Assembly: GCA_016490735.1 (NCBI GenBank)
Contig: JAEMWC010000057.1
Coordinates: forward strand, 407,501-471,500
Source: Pachyseris speciosa
Taxonomy: Eukaryota; Cnidaria; Anthozoa; Scleractinia; Pachyseridae
DNA: 64,000 nt
Direction: 5' to 3'
The position numbers and the translations under genes were made by a program. Position 1 is the first letter of the stretch. Every line of letters starts with the position of its first letter. The notes under the pieces are model-generated. The model ran no database searches. It was not told the origin of the DNA and worked only from the letters and a program-made list of their open reading frames with translations. This document shows positions 10,701-21,181 of the stretch, one piece after another.

Positions 10701-13408
10701 TTAAGAGTTTGTACCGTGTGAGGAAGACAATGTCAGTGTCCATTTATCTGCTTTGTAAGTGCCGGTAAATGACGTCACTACACCAAATGTGTTGTGTACG
10801 TTTCTAAAAGAGAAGGAAAAACGCAGATAAATGCATAATGCAAAGCTGTGCGCAATAACCATATATCTGCATTACGTACACTTTACTGTTTACTTACTTT
10901 AGTAGCTCCACTGTATCTCCTCCCCCTGAATCGCTGCCATATCCCCATCTCCACTGTAAATAACCTTTTTTTTCAACTACTTGAACTTGGTTGACATGTC
11001 CACTAACAGAACTTTCAGCTATGTAATATGCAATCTAAAAATAGAACATAGGACTGCATTTAGATTTTGTGAGGCTTTATCTGCTAACATAAGTCCATGG
11101 TTTCTTTATACTGAAGAAAATTATACTGGTAATTTCTGATAACATTAATAATAGCATACAGAGTCGACCATTAAAATTCAAGCTTTTTGCACTTTGTAGA
11201 GTATAGTTTTTGTTTCCTCAGTATTATGCATCATCCGGAAGAAATATTTCAAAACCTTTACCGCCAAATGATGTGCGTTTATAAACACTTTACACGTTCC
11301 CACTGCTAGGCATGTCTCGAAAACTTTGGTTTACCGTACGTCAAATATATCCATCGTGTCCATCCAGAAGTGGGCAGCAAAATATTTAAATATGGCACTG
11401 GAGGTGAAGGGAGACAAATGTTTAACCTCTCAATAGAGTAGATCTTGTTAAAAAGTTATGACTTCTATTATTTTCTCGACTTTAAAGATTTATTCAACTG
11501 CAAATTCTAAAAGTGTAAAACAACAAGGGTTTGTTTGAAGCAAAATAGTTTCTCAGTGATAGCACTCTGTCAATCTTCAACTTATTGACAGCGCACGTTT
11601 TAAAGTGTATATGACACAACATTTTTCATTAGCTTGTTCGAAAGAGCTTTTAAAATGATAAAGAACGGCGTTGATTTCATTGTGATAGCACTTTTAGTTG
11701 CTAAGTTATTCAAGATTTTAATTTATGCAAATTAGAGGACTTGTGACGTCACAAGGTGGGTCCAAAATGAAGTAAAATCACAAAATATGGAATATCTGTG
11801 CAAATACCAAGTCTACAGGGCTGAAATTTTGCACGGTTGATGTGCTGCCAGAACTACACATTGTGATAGTGGTTATGATGTCTCTACCTTTCCAAAGGAT
11901 AAAATCATAGTTCCCCTCCAGAAGAAGTGCTATTTGCTCTTGATGTGCATTCAGTGGGTGCGAGCGAATATGGACATTACAGAGCAAAAGTATAAGAAAG
12001 TCTGTTAGACCCTGGAGCGATAAAAAAGGCATTTTTTATTTGGGATGGTCGAGGTCTGGTAATGAGTATGTTGCTATGGTGACATCACAACCACTATCAC
12101 AATGTGTAGTTCTGGCAGCACATCAACCCTGTAGACTTAGTATTTGCACAGATATTCCATATTTTGTGGTTTTACTTCATTTTGGACCCACCTTGTAACG
12201 TCACAAGTCCTCTAATTTGCATAAATCAAAATCTTGGATAACTCGGCAACCAAGAGTGCTATCACCATAAAATAAACACCGTTCTCCATCAATTTGAAAG
12301 CTCTTTCGAACAAGATAATGAAAAATTTTGTGTCATATACACTTAAAGGTGTTAAAATTATATCTAAAATGATTGGTTGGTTTTAGCTCCCGTCGTGTAC
12401 TCACCAGGATAACTTTAGTGATGTTAACGTGAGCCGAAAAATTCAGGATCCAGTTAACAGGTTCGTAGCTTCCCAGCACGAGTATAATCGATCTGTTTGA
12501 CTTTCCATGGCTGACGATATTGACAGTAGCATCACCGGCTGATGGAGGGCGCCTGTTAATAACCTCGTACACAGTTAATACGTGGACTTCGTACTGCGGG
12601 GAGCTGCTGCCAGGCGTGCAGCTGTAGACTGTCTGGCGCTGTTGGTTGTTATACTGGGGTTTGGCAAGGGCTTTATTACTATTAACCTCGATTCGACATC
12701 CGTATGCATCAGCTAAAAATGAGAAAGCAGATATTAATGTATCAGCAGAAGAATCGAAACCCTTGCGGAGGTTAGGGATGTGGTGTTGGTGTTTAGGTGA
12801 TAGTTTTACGTCTCTGCAGTGCCTGTTTCCTCATGCAGTTTTTGCACTTTTTCTGCTTTCAACGACGCCTGGTGTTTGGCGAAAACAAAAGTTTCTTACC
12901 TTTATACCGGAATCTAGCACTCGATATTTATGTGCTGATTTGCAGAATCTTCTGTCACGAGAGCATACTTTTTGGAAAAAAACACCGGTGTTTAAGGGAG
13001 CCATTCATCACCACTTGTAAGAACCCGGTCTCTGTTTCATAAGGCCCAAGGTAAACATTGTTTTTCAACGTAGCTGCAGCTAGTTAGAATATAACGGCCA
13101 ACCTTCCATCCACACGAGCGCAACTCTACCTTGATGATTTCAAATCAAAATTGAATTTCTACCAGTTTCCATTTAAAAAAAAAACAAAAACAAGAACAAA
13201 AAAAACCAGCTTACGCAAGCAAGTATTGTAATCGTAGCCTTGGCCAGTACACACGCAGTATCCACTTCTGCAGGTAGTACTCATCTTATAACCTCCCGAA
13301 CAATAGTTGGAGAAGCATCTCTGTCGGTAAGGAGTTTGTGTGTCTGTGTTTATCGCTGGGGTTGGGGATGCAGTTGTTGTGGTGACTATGGCGCTAGTGT
13401 ATCCAGGC
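10701..13408 (-). pseudogene. Gene C: near-identical copy of gene B with two 1-nt frame disruptions
   Basis: Exons are 13215-13408, 12900-12934, 12405-12829, 10898-11034 and 10701-10803. The protein features are those of gene B. Two single-base losses break phase. The first visible exon begins AAG|GCC instead of AAG|GGCC, so its start is one base short. The small second exon is 35 nt, not 36, because GGG became GG (near 12,910). Both fall in G/C homopolymers. Either this is a freshly disabled copy, or the bases are consensus errors in a collapsed-repeat region. The remaining exons are open and match gene B almost exactly. No leader exon is visible. Confidence 0.45.
11598..12357. mobile_element. 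Long foldback MITE in an intron of gene C
   Basis: The duplicate of the element at 8,283-9,042, at exactly 3,315 bp offset, with the same arms, loop and intron position. It is inherited by segmental duplication, not an independent insertion. Confidence 0.85.
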
Positions 13409-13583
13409 CTTAAATTCAATATGACAGCGCTAGTCAAATTATACATGAAATATGACAACGTCATATGCGACTTGCAGCGAGAAAATACACTCAAATAACT
13501 ATCCCTATTTTTCGACTTGAAGATAGTAGCCAGCATGCAATTGTTGTCATTACGGTTGCCGTGGTTTGAGCTAGTGTAGTCAA

Positions 13584-13878
13584 GGGGAGCAGGGTTGTTG
13601 CAGTGTTGAGATCGCTCGTCTTCCACCAATGTGTCCCGGGTTTGATTCCCGGATTTGGCGTCATAAATGGACTGAGTTTGTTGGTTATCTACTGTGCTTT
13701 GAGAGGTTTTTCTCCGGGTACTCCGGTTTCCCCTCGCCCCCAAAACCAACATTTGATTTAATTTATTTAGAGTTGATTTGATTTAGTCTTTCCAATTAGT
13801 AGAGCATCTGTGCTCAGCTAGATAGACTTGAGACTTAAGTTAGGATGATGATAATGATGATGATGATGATTATTATTG
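13584..13878 (+). mobile_element. tRNA-derived SINE (family 1), full length
   Basis: Same element and position as at 10,268, upstream of the first visible exon of gene C. A fused open frame on the minus strand (13,159-13,752) runs through this SINE into that exon, so the frame is not a real protein. Confidence 0.85.
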
Positions 13879-14014
13879 TAACACGTGAAAATTTAGAATA
13901 TGTTTCTTCCAAATTTTTAAATCTTTTCCCGCTCCAAGCTACGATTCTTTAAACCTCTCAAGTACTGTGTATTCATCTTCACGTGTCCATATGACGTTTT
14001 AACTCGTCAATAAA

Positions 14015-16713
14015 TTAAGAGTTTGTACCGTGTGAGGAAGACAATGTCAGTGTCCATTTATCTGCTTTGTAAGTGCCGGTAAATGACGTCACTACACCAA
14101 ATGTGTTGTGTACGTTTCTAAAAGAGAAGGAAAAACGCAGATAAATGCATAATGCAAAGCTGTGCGCAATAAACATATATCTGCATTACGTACACTTTAC
14201 TGTTTACTTACTTTAGTAGCTCCACTGTATGTCCTCCCCTGAATCGCTGCCATATCCATATCTCCACTGTGAATAACCTTTTTTTTCAACTACTTGAACT
14301 TGGTTTACATCTCCAGTAACAGAACTTTCAGCTATGTAATGTGCAACCTAAAAATAGACCATAGGACTGCGTTTAAATTTTGTGAGGCTTTATCTGCTAA
14401 CATAAGTCCATGGTTTCTTTATACTGAAGAAAATTATACTGGAATTTCTGATAACATTAATTATAGCATACAGAGTCGACCATTAAAATTCAAGCTTTTT
14501 GCACTTCGTCGAGTATGGCTTTTGTTTCCTCAGTATTATGCATCATCCGAAAGCAATATTTTAAAACCTCTACTGCCAAATGATGTGCGTTTATAAACAC
14601 TTTACACGTTCCCACTGCTTGGCATGTCTCGAAAACTTTGGTCTACCGTACGTCAAATGTATCCAACGTGTCCATCCAGAAGTTTGCAGCAAATATTTAA
14701 ATATGGTTCTGGAGGTGAAGGGAGACAAACGTTTAACCTCTCAATAGAGTAGATCTTGTTAAAAAGTTATGACTTCTATTATTTTCTCGACTTTAATGGT
14801 TTATTAAACTGCAAATTCCTAAAGTGTAAAACAACAAGGGTTTGTTTGAAGCAAAATAGTTTCTCAGTGATAGCACTCTGTCAATCTTCAACTTATTGAC
14901 AGCGTACGTTTTAAAGTGTGTATGACACAACATTTTTCATTAGCTTGTTCGAAAGAGCTTTTAAAATGATGAAGAACGGCGTTTATTTCATTGTGATAGC
15001 ACTTTTAGTTGCTGAGTTATTCAAGATTTTGATTTATGCAAATTAGAGGACTTGTGACGTCACAAGGTGGGTCCAAAATGAAAAAAAATCACAAAATATG
15101 GAATATCTGTCCAAATACCAAGTCTACAGGGTTGAAATTTTGCAGGGTTGATGTGCTGCAATAACTACACATTGTAATAGTGTTTATGATGTCGCTACCT
15201 TTCCAAAGGATAAAATCATAGTTTCCCTCCCCAAAAAGTGCTAGTTGCTCTTGATGTTCGTTCATTGGGTGTGAGCGAATATGGACATTACACAGCACAA
15301 GTATAAGAAAGTCTGTTAGACCCTGGAGCGATAAATAAGGCATTTTTCAGTTGGGAAGGTAGAGGTCTGGTAATGAGTATGTTGCTATGGTGACGTCACA
15401 ACCACTATGACAATGTGTAGTTCTAGCACCACATACCCCCTTGCAAAAGCTCGACCCTGTAGACTCAGTATTTGCACAGATATTCCATATTTTGTGATTT
15501 TACTTCATTTTGGACCCACCTTGTGACGTCACAAGTCCTCTAATTTGCATAAATCAAAATCTTGGATAACTCGGCAACCAAGAGTGCTATCACCATAAAA
15601 TATAAATAAATTTCAATCTTTCGAACAAGCTATAAAAAATTTTGTGTCATATACACTTTAAGGTGTTAAAAATATATCTGAAATAATTGGTTGGTTTTTA
15701 GCTGCCGTCGTGTACTCACCAGGATAACTTTAGTGATATTAACGTGAGCCGGTAAATTCAGGATCCAGTTAACAGGTTCGTAGCTTCCCAGCACGAGTAT
15801 AATCGATCTGTTTGACTTTCCATGGCTGACGATATTGACAGTAGCATCACCGGCTGATGGAGGGCGTCTGTTAATAACCTCGTACACAGTTAATACGTGC
15901 ACTTCGTACTGCGGGGAGCTGCTGCCAGGCGTGCAGCTGTAGACTGTCTGGCGCTGTTGGTTGTTATACTGGGGTTTGGCAAGGGCTTTATTACTATTAA
16001 CCTCGATTCGACATCCGTATGCATCAGCTAAAAATGAGAAAGCATATATTAATGTATCAGTAGAAGAATCGAAACCCTTGCGGAGGTTAGGGATGTGGTG
16101 TTGGTGTTTAGGTGATAGGTTTACGTCTCTGCAGTGCCTGTTTCCTCATGCAGTTTTTGCACTTTTTCTGCTTTCAACGACGCCTGGTGTTTGGCGAAAA
16201 CAAAAGTTTCTTACCTTTATACCGGGAATTTAGCACTCGATATTTATGTGCTGATTTGCAGAATCTTCTGTCACGAGAGCATACTTTTGGAAAAAAAAAA
16301 CACCGGTGTTTAAGGGAGGCATTCATCAACACTTGCAAGAACCCGGTCTCTGTTTCATAAGGCCCAAGGTATACATTGTTTTTCAACCTAGCTGCAGCTA
16401 GTTAGAATATAACGGCCAACCTTCCATCCACACGAGCGCAACTCTACCTCGATGATTTTAAATCAAAATTAGATTTCTACCAGTTTCCATAAAAAAAGAA
16501 AAAAAAAAACCAGCTTACGCAAGCAAGTATTGTAATCGTAGCCTTGGCCAGTACACACGCAGTATCCACTTCTGCAGGTAGCACTCATCTTATAACTTCC
16601 CGAGCAATAGTTGGAGAAGCATCTCTGTCGGTAAGGGGTTTGTGTGGCTGTGGTTATCGCTGGGGTTGGGGATGCAGTTGTTGTGGTGACTATGGCGCTA
16701 GTGTATCCAGGCC
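14015..16713 (-). pseudogene. Gene D: cassette copy with a 1-nt deletion in the GYGSDSGGG exon
   Basis: Exons are 16519-16713, 16215-16250, 15720-16144, 14212-14347 and 14015-14117. The first visible exon (linker plus six Cys), the 36-nt exon and the SYEPVNW exon are open and phase-compatible. The fourth exon is 136 nt where the other four copies have 137: a run of five C on the plus strand is four here (near 14,237). The frame shifts after GSDSG and soon reaches a stop. The last exon is intact. The end of D (about 13,665-14,220) is near-identical to B and C while the rest is diverged, which suggests gene conversion or unequal crossing-over. The deletion may be a real lesion or a homopolymer error. 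Confidence 0.45.
14909..15672. mobile_element. Long foldback MITE in an intron of gene D, more diverged
   Basis: Same element and same intron site as in genes B and C, but with many substitutions and a short extra segment (CCCCCTTGCAAAAGCTCG) in the right arm. The shared site shows that B, C and D descend from one ancestor that already carried the insertion. The larger divergence dates D's split before the B/C split. Confidence 0.85.
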
Positions 16714-16936
16714 CTTGAATTCAAAATAACAGCACTAGTCAAATTATACAGGAAATATAACAACGTCATATACAGCTTGCGGCGAGAAAATACACCCAAA
16801 TAACTATTATCCCTATTTTGAGACTTGAAGATATCAGCCAAAGATTTTTGTCATTAGGGTCTTTTTCCCGCCCCAAGCTACGATTCTTTAAACCACTCAA
16901 GTACAGTGTATTTGTCTTCACGTGTGTCCATATGAC
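16714..16936. other. Upstream flank of gene D, interrupted by a LINE
   Basis: Homologous to the spacer upstream of gene A (AAGCTACGATTCTTTAAACC). It stops at TCCATATGAC, where the outer LINE is inserted. The homologous spacer resumes at 26,111 (AACTCGACAATAAATTAAGAG), which leads into the last exon of gene E. No leader exon is visible. Confidence 0.6.
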
Positions 16937-17275
16937 ACCATCAGCATAATAATCGCCATATCAGCATAATGGCGGTTAAACATGTGCTCCGAGGCTCCGT
17001 TTTGCTCTTGCTAATATACACGATTCTAAGGGGTTTATTGGATCCATGTTTTGGTCTACAGCCAAATAGCGAGTACGAGAGTACTGTTTTGGCAGTTGGA
17101 CAGCAAGTTACTGCTTTTTCACCTCCCAAATTTTCGCTAAACAAATTGTATCTTCGAAACAAACGTCATTCTCTCCCGCGACGCTTCGGTCCTGCTTCTT
17201 AATCTAACAAGATATGTCCTTCTCGTCACTCTACTGCTACAATGCAATGATGTCTCACCAAACCCTGATCCACCA

Positions 17276-19775
17276 GTGAAAGTATCTGTGGAAAATTTTA
17301 CCCGCTCAAGAGGCCTCAAGATAGCACATTTAAATGTGAGAAGTTTAATACCGAAATTGGATTCTATACTATACTATTTTCGAAAATTTAAGCTGGCTCT
17401 GAATCCCATGTACAGAATTGTTTTTCAAACTTTGCCAAAGGTTGCGTCTTATCCTGCTTATCAAATTTCGATAACAATAATAAACTTCACCGTGCCGTTT
17501 TTGAAATATAACTACTTAAAGCTAAAATTTAGGGTGTTTTTAGCAGGTCATACTGTTGTTATGGTAACATATAACGTCTCGAAAATGATAACAACTTGCT
17601 TACCATTGATTGGACAGTTTTATGATACCATGATTGTAGCATGAACGGATAAAGAGTGTTAATAATGACCCATCAAAATCTACGTCTTGGAAAGTCTGAA
17701 AACTGTTTTGAGCCACCTTAAACCATCTATTTTAGACAACGAAATACATTTTCCTGGCTACTCTTGCGTACGATCTGATAGATTAAGAAAAGTTGGCGGT
17801 GGATGCATGGCTTATGTTCGGGATTGGAATTCTTATCGCCCAAGGCCTGATCTCGGTACTTCTTCTACCGAGTCTTGTGTCATCGAAATATCTTGGCCTA
17901 AATGCAAGAGGCTGATGATTTGGACTATCTATCGCGCGCCTGACCTGAATATGGAGACATGTATTCAAAATCTGGACACTTCATTATCAGGATTACCTGA
18001 AAACATTCAGTTGATTTTACTCGGTGACTTTAATGTTAACTTCACAGATTCGACCTTGAATAATGATTCAGGTAAAATTCTCACGAACTTGACCAGCTTA
18101 TCAGCAAACCGACACGGATTATAGAAAGATCATCAACTCTGATTGATCTATTGTTTTCGAATACAGTGGATCGAGTGACTGATCACGGAGTTATTCATCT
18201 AAGAATAAGTGATTATTCCATGATATTCTCTGTCGTTCAGTCAAGTGTCATCAAAGCACCAGGGAAAACTATTGAATTTCGTTCTTTCAAAAATTATTCC
18301 AAAGAAGTTTTTGTCAATGGCTTGAAGGATGTTGACTGGGAATTTGTTGCAAACAAGGAAGATGTTGACTCTGCCGTCTCCACATGGAACAAACTGTTTA
18401 CTAATATTGCTGATAGACATGCCCCTATGAGGAAAACAAGGATACGTGGAGTCCGCTGTCCGTGGATGAACTCACGTTTATCACAAGCTATGAGCCAACG
18501 CGATTATCTCCATAGCAGAGCCATTAAATCTGACTCACTTCACCTCTGGTCACGTTACAAGAAGCTTAAAAACTATGTAAACAAAGAAATACAAAAGTGC
18601 AAAGCGGAGTACTACTCAAACCTAATATCCAGAAACAAGAGCAATCCAAGTGCATTGTGGAAAACCTTGAATGAAATCACATCACGTAAACAGAACTCCC
18701 CAATCTCTTGTATCGAAGCCGATGGCGCAGCACATTGTGACAATCCATCTATCGCCAAGATTCTAAATTTTCACTTCTCTACAATTGGTACAAAGCTCGT
18801 AATGAAACTAAAAATCTTCATTACCTTACCATCTCCTCCTGCAAGGTCCACTGATTTGCCAAAGTTTGTTTTCAAACCAAACAACGAAGAGTTCGTACGT
18901 GGTCAACTCAAACAACTTAGAACTAACAAAACAATTGGCCTAGACAATACCAGTGCTCGTCTGCTGAAAGACTCGGCTAGTGTAATCAGTAATAGTCTCA
19001 CAAAATTGTTTAATCAATCTTTGGTCACTCGTACCTTCCCTTCCTTATGGAAGTTTGGAAAGGTATCTTCCCTCTTCAAAAAAGGCGATCGTTGTGACCT
19101 AAACAATTACAGGCCAATAACTGTGCTACTACGTTGAGCAAATTTCTGGAGAAGGCAGTACATAACCAACTCTTCTATTTTCTCAATGAAAACAAGATCA
19201 TTACCTCCAAGCGGTTTGGTTTCCGACCTAAACTATCAACTAATACAGCTTTGACACACTTTACAGATAACGTACTCGGAACATGGACTCTGGTCGTTTT
19301 ACAGGAGCTGTTTTCTTGGATCTCTCGAAAGCGTTCGACACAGTTGAGCACAACCTTTTACCTTCATAAGCTCAAATCGATTGGACTCTCAGATGACACT
19401 CTAAATTGGTTCCAGTCATATCTCACGAACAGAAAACAAAGGACGTCTGTCGGAGATGCACTTTCTGTTGCTGCGCCAATAACTGTTGGGATCCCGCAAG
19501 GAAGTATATTAAGACCGCTTCTTTTTCTTATCTACCTGAATGACTTACCATCGTGTCAGCTTGCCAATGAAATTATTCTTTACGCTGATGACACTGTAAT
19601 TTATTACTCATCGACTACTCTGTTTGACCTTGAATGTAAGTTAAATTCAGATTTGGCTGCAATTTCCAACTGGTTTTCGAGTAATCTGTCGACCCTAAAT
19701 ATTTCTAAATGCAATTTCGTTAATTTTGGTAACTCAAGGAAGTTTAAGTCTGGGTCTAGCAACATGGCGGAATAG
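17276..19775 (+). pseudogene. Outer LINE ORF: endonuclease and reverse transcriptase, 5' part
   Basis: Four successive frames encode one protein. 17,276-17,380 gives the endonuclease start. 17,687-18,124 gives the middle, with GGGCMAYVRD and LLGDFNVNF. 18,151-19,137 gives the end of the endonuclease and the RT fingers (KKGDRCDLNNYRPI). 19,134-19,747 gives the palm, with GFRP, GIPQGS and LYADDT. About 300 bp between 17,385 and 17,690 have no similarity to the family and look like an insertion. The frame ends where the L1-Tx1 element begins, so residues after 19,747 belong to that element. In life this enzyme would nick DNA and copy its own RNA. Here it cannot be translated. Confidence 0.8.
19731..19747 (+). 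repeat. Target-site duplication, left copy (17 bp)
   Basis: AACTCAAGGAAGTTTAA ends the 5' half of the outer LINE and is repeated exactly at 25,270-25,286, which marks the nested insertion. Confidence 0.92.
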
Positions 19776-19826
19776 ACGCTTCTCGTCGAGCTCCGGCTTT
19801 TCGGTGGAATTAATCATTATTTTTCT

Positions 19827-20715
19827 ATGCCTGCGAAACGAAAGGATAGATCCAAGTCTTCACAGGATTCCACACATTCTCCAGACGATAAAAGAACGAG
19901 AGAGGAAGCTGGCAGAGTACTAAGTTCATCTTCTCAAACCGACGAAGTCTTCGACGCGCTCGAGATGGCCGAGGACCTCGGGAAGAAAATCGAGCATGTG
20001 CTGCAGAAACTTGGAAAACTGGATATTATTGAAAGCCGCTTAAATGAGACGAGTACAACCTTAGCGAATATTGAGCATACCGTAAGTCGGCTGGATTCGG
20101 AAGTGACGATCTTGAAGGACAAAGCTAAAAAAACGGACGAAACTGTGAAGGATCTCAAGGAAAGTGTAGAATTCAATGATGAAGATATATCGGATTTGAA
20201 ACGAGATTCAAAAGGCCTGGAAAACGAAGTCTTCGAACCAAGGAAACAGATTTTGTACATGGAAACTTGTTCCAGAAGAGAAAACGCTAAATTCATCGGC
20301 CTACCAGAGAAACTGAACAACACAAATGGTGACAACGAAACAGAAGACTCCAAAGAAGTTGTGTATAAATTTTTTGAGGAGCACCTCAAGATCTACCGGC
20401 CACGCGACAGAATCGAATTTCAAAGAATTCACCGTCTTGGAAATCCCAAAGGTACAAGACCGCGTCCTATTATTGCAAGATTTCTGCGCTATGGAGATAA
20501 ACAATTAGTGATGGACCAAGCTAGGAAAAAAACCTAAGGACACAGATTTTCATGTGTATGATGATATTCCCAAGCCACTGTACGACGCACGGAAGGGACA
20601 ACTGAAAAAAGCTGCAAGAAGCGAGAGAAAAAGGTTACACCGCCTTTTTCAGCAGGGCCCATCCGGACAAACTGTTTGTTAATGAAAAATACATTGCTCC
20701 TGGTGAATCAGTGTA
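19827..20715 (+). pseudogene. L1-Tx1 ORF1 (RNA-binding coiled-coil protein), frameshifted
   Basis: An intact frame of 236 codons (19,827-20,537) begins with a Lys/Arg-rich segment. It continues with a long heptad-patterned coiled coil (about residues 55-140) and an RRM-like region containing YMETCSRRENAKFIGLPE and RIHRLG. After 20,537 the frame shifts. The C-terminal domain continues to a stop at about 20,715, with FSRAHPDKLFVNE-like residues readable in other frames. ORF1 proteins of this clade bind the element RNA. The start ATG lies about 80 nt inside the element's 5' end. The frameshifts make it non-functional. Confidence 0.8.
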
Positions 20716-21181
20716 GCAGTATCCTTTGTTAAGCCCCTAATCCTTTCGACTGCTTTGATGATAACCAATAGTGTTAATTGCATATCAGTTTCTGTGTTTC
20801 CACCCAAGAGAGCTCCAGGGATATAAAGCCAAGTACTCTAATTTACACGATCCGAAAACTAATCCCGGATAAATTATTTCTTTTTACAAGATGTGTCAGT
20901 GTATGTATCTGTATCAGTGTCTTTTTCTGTGTCTCTGTGTAACTTTATGTGCTTTTCACCCGTATTCTCGAACCTTATATTTTAATACATCTTGTCTCAG
21001 GTTTGCGCTTCATAACTTTCTTCAATCTCTGGGTAATTATTCTGTCGGCACCTCAAGTTTATGTTTTAGTCTGCGTCTTATATGTATGTACGAGCGTTTG
21101 TTTTATTTTTATCTGTTTCGTATTTGCTTTTCGCTAGTCAAAATTGCGGTGTTATATTTCAATTGTTAGGTTGCTGTTCCC

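Larger units (their letters stand above)
10350..13664. repeat. Tandem duplication, copy 2 (3,315-bp unit)
   Basis: Near-identical to 7035-10349. Similarity continues past the end into a third partial copy to about 14,220, beyond which cassette D diverges by several percent. Differences from copy 1 near its right end are mostly single-base changes in homopolymer runs (CCC to CC, GGG to GG). Confidence 0.9.

Noticed and set aside
13159..13752. 197-codon minus-strand protein
   Set aside because: The frame fuses antisense SINE sequence with the Cys exon of gene C through a one-base difference. Copies at the same place in A, B and D do not keep the frame.
16174..16386. 70-codon minus-strand ORF spanning the 36-nt exon region of gene D
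   Set aside because: It runs through a T tract whose length varies among the copies and breaks the frame elsewhere. Only the 36-nt part is conserved and phase-compatible.
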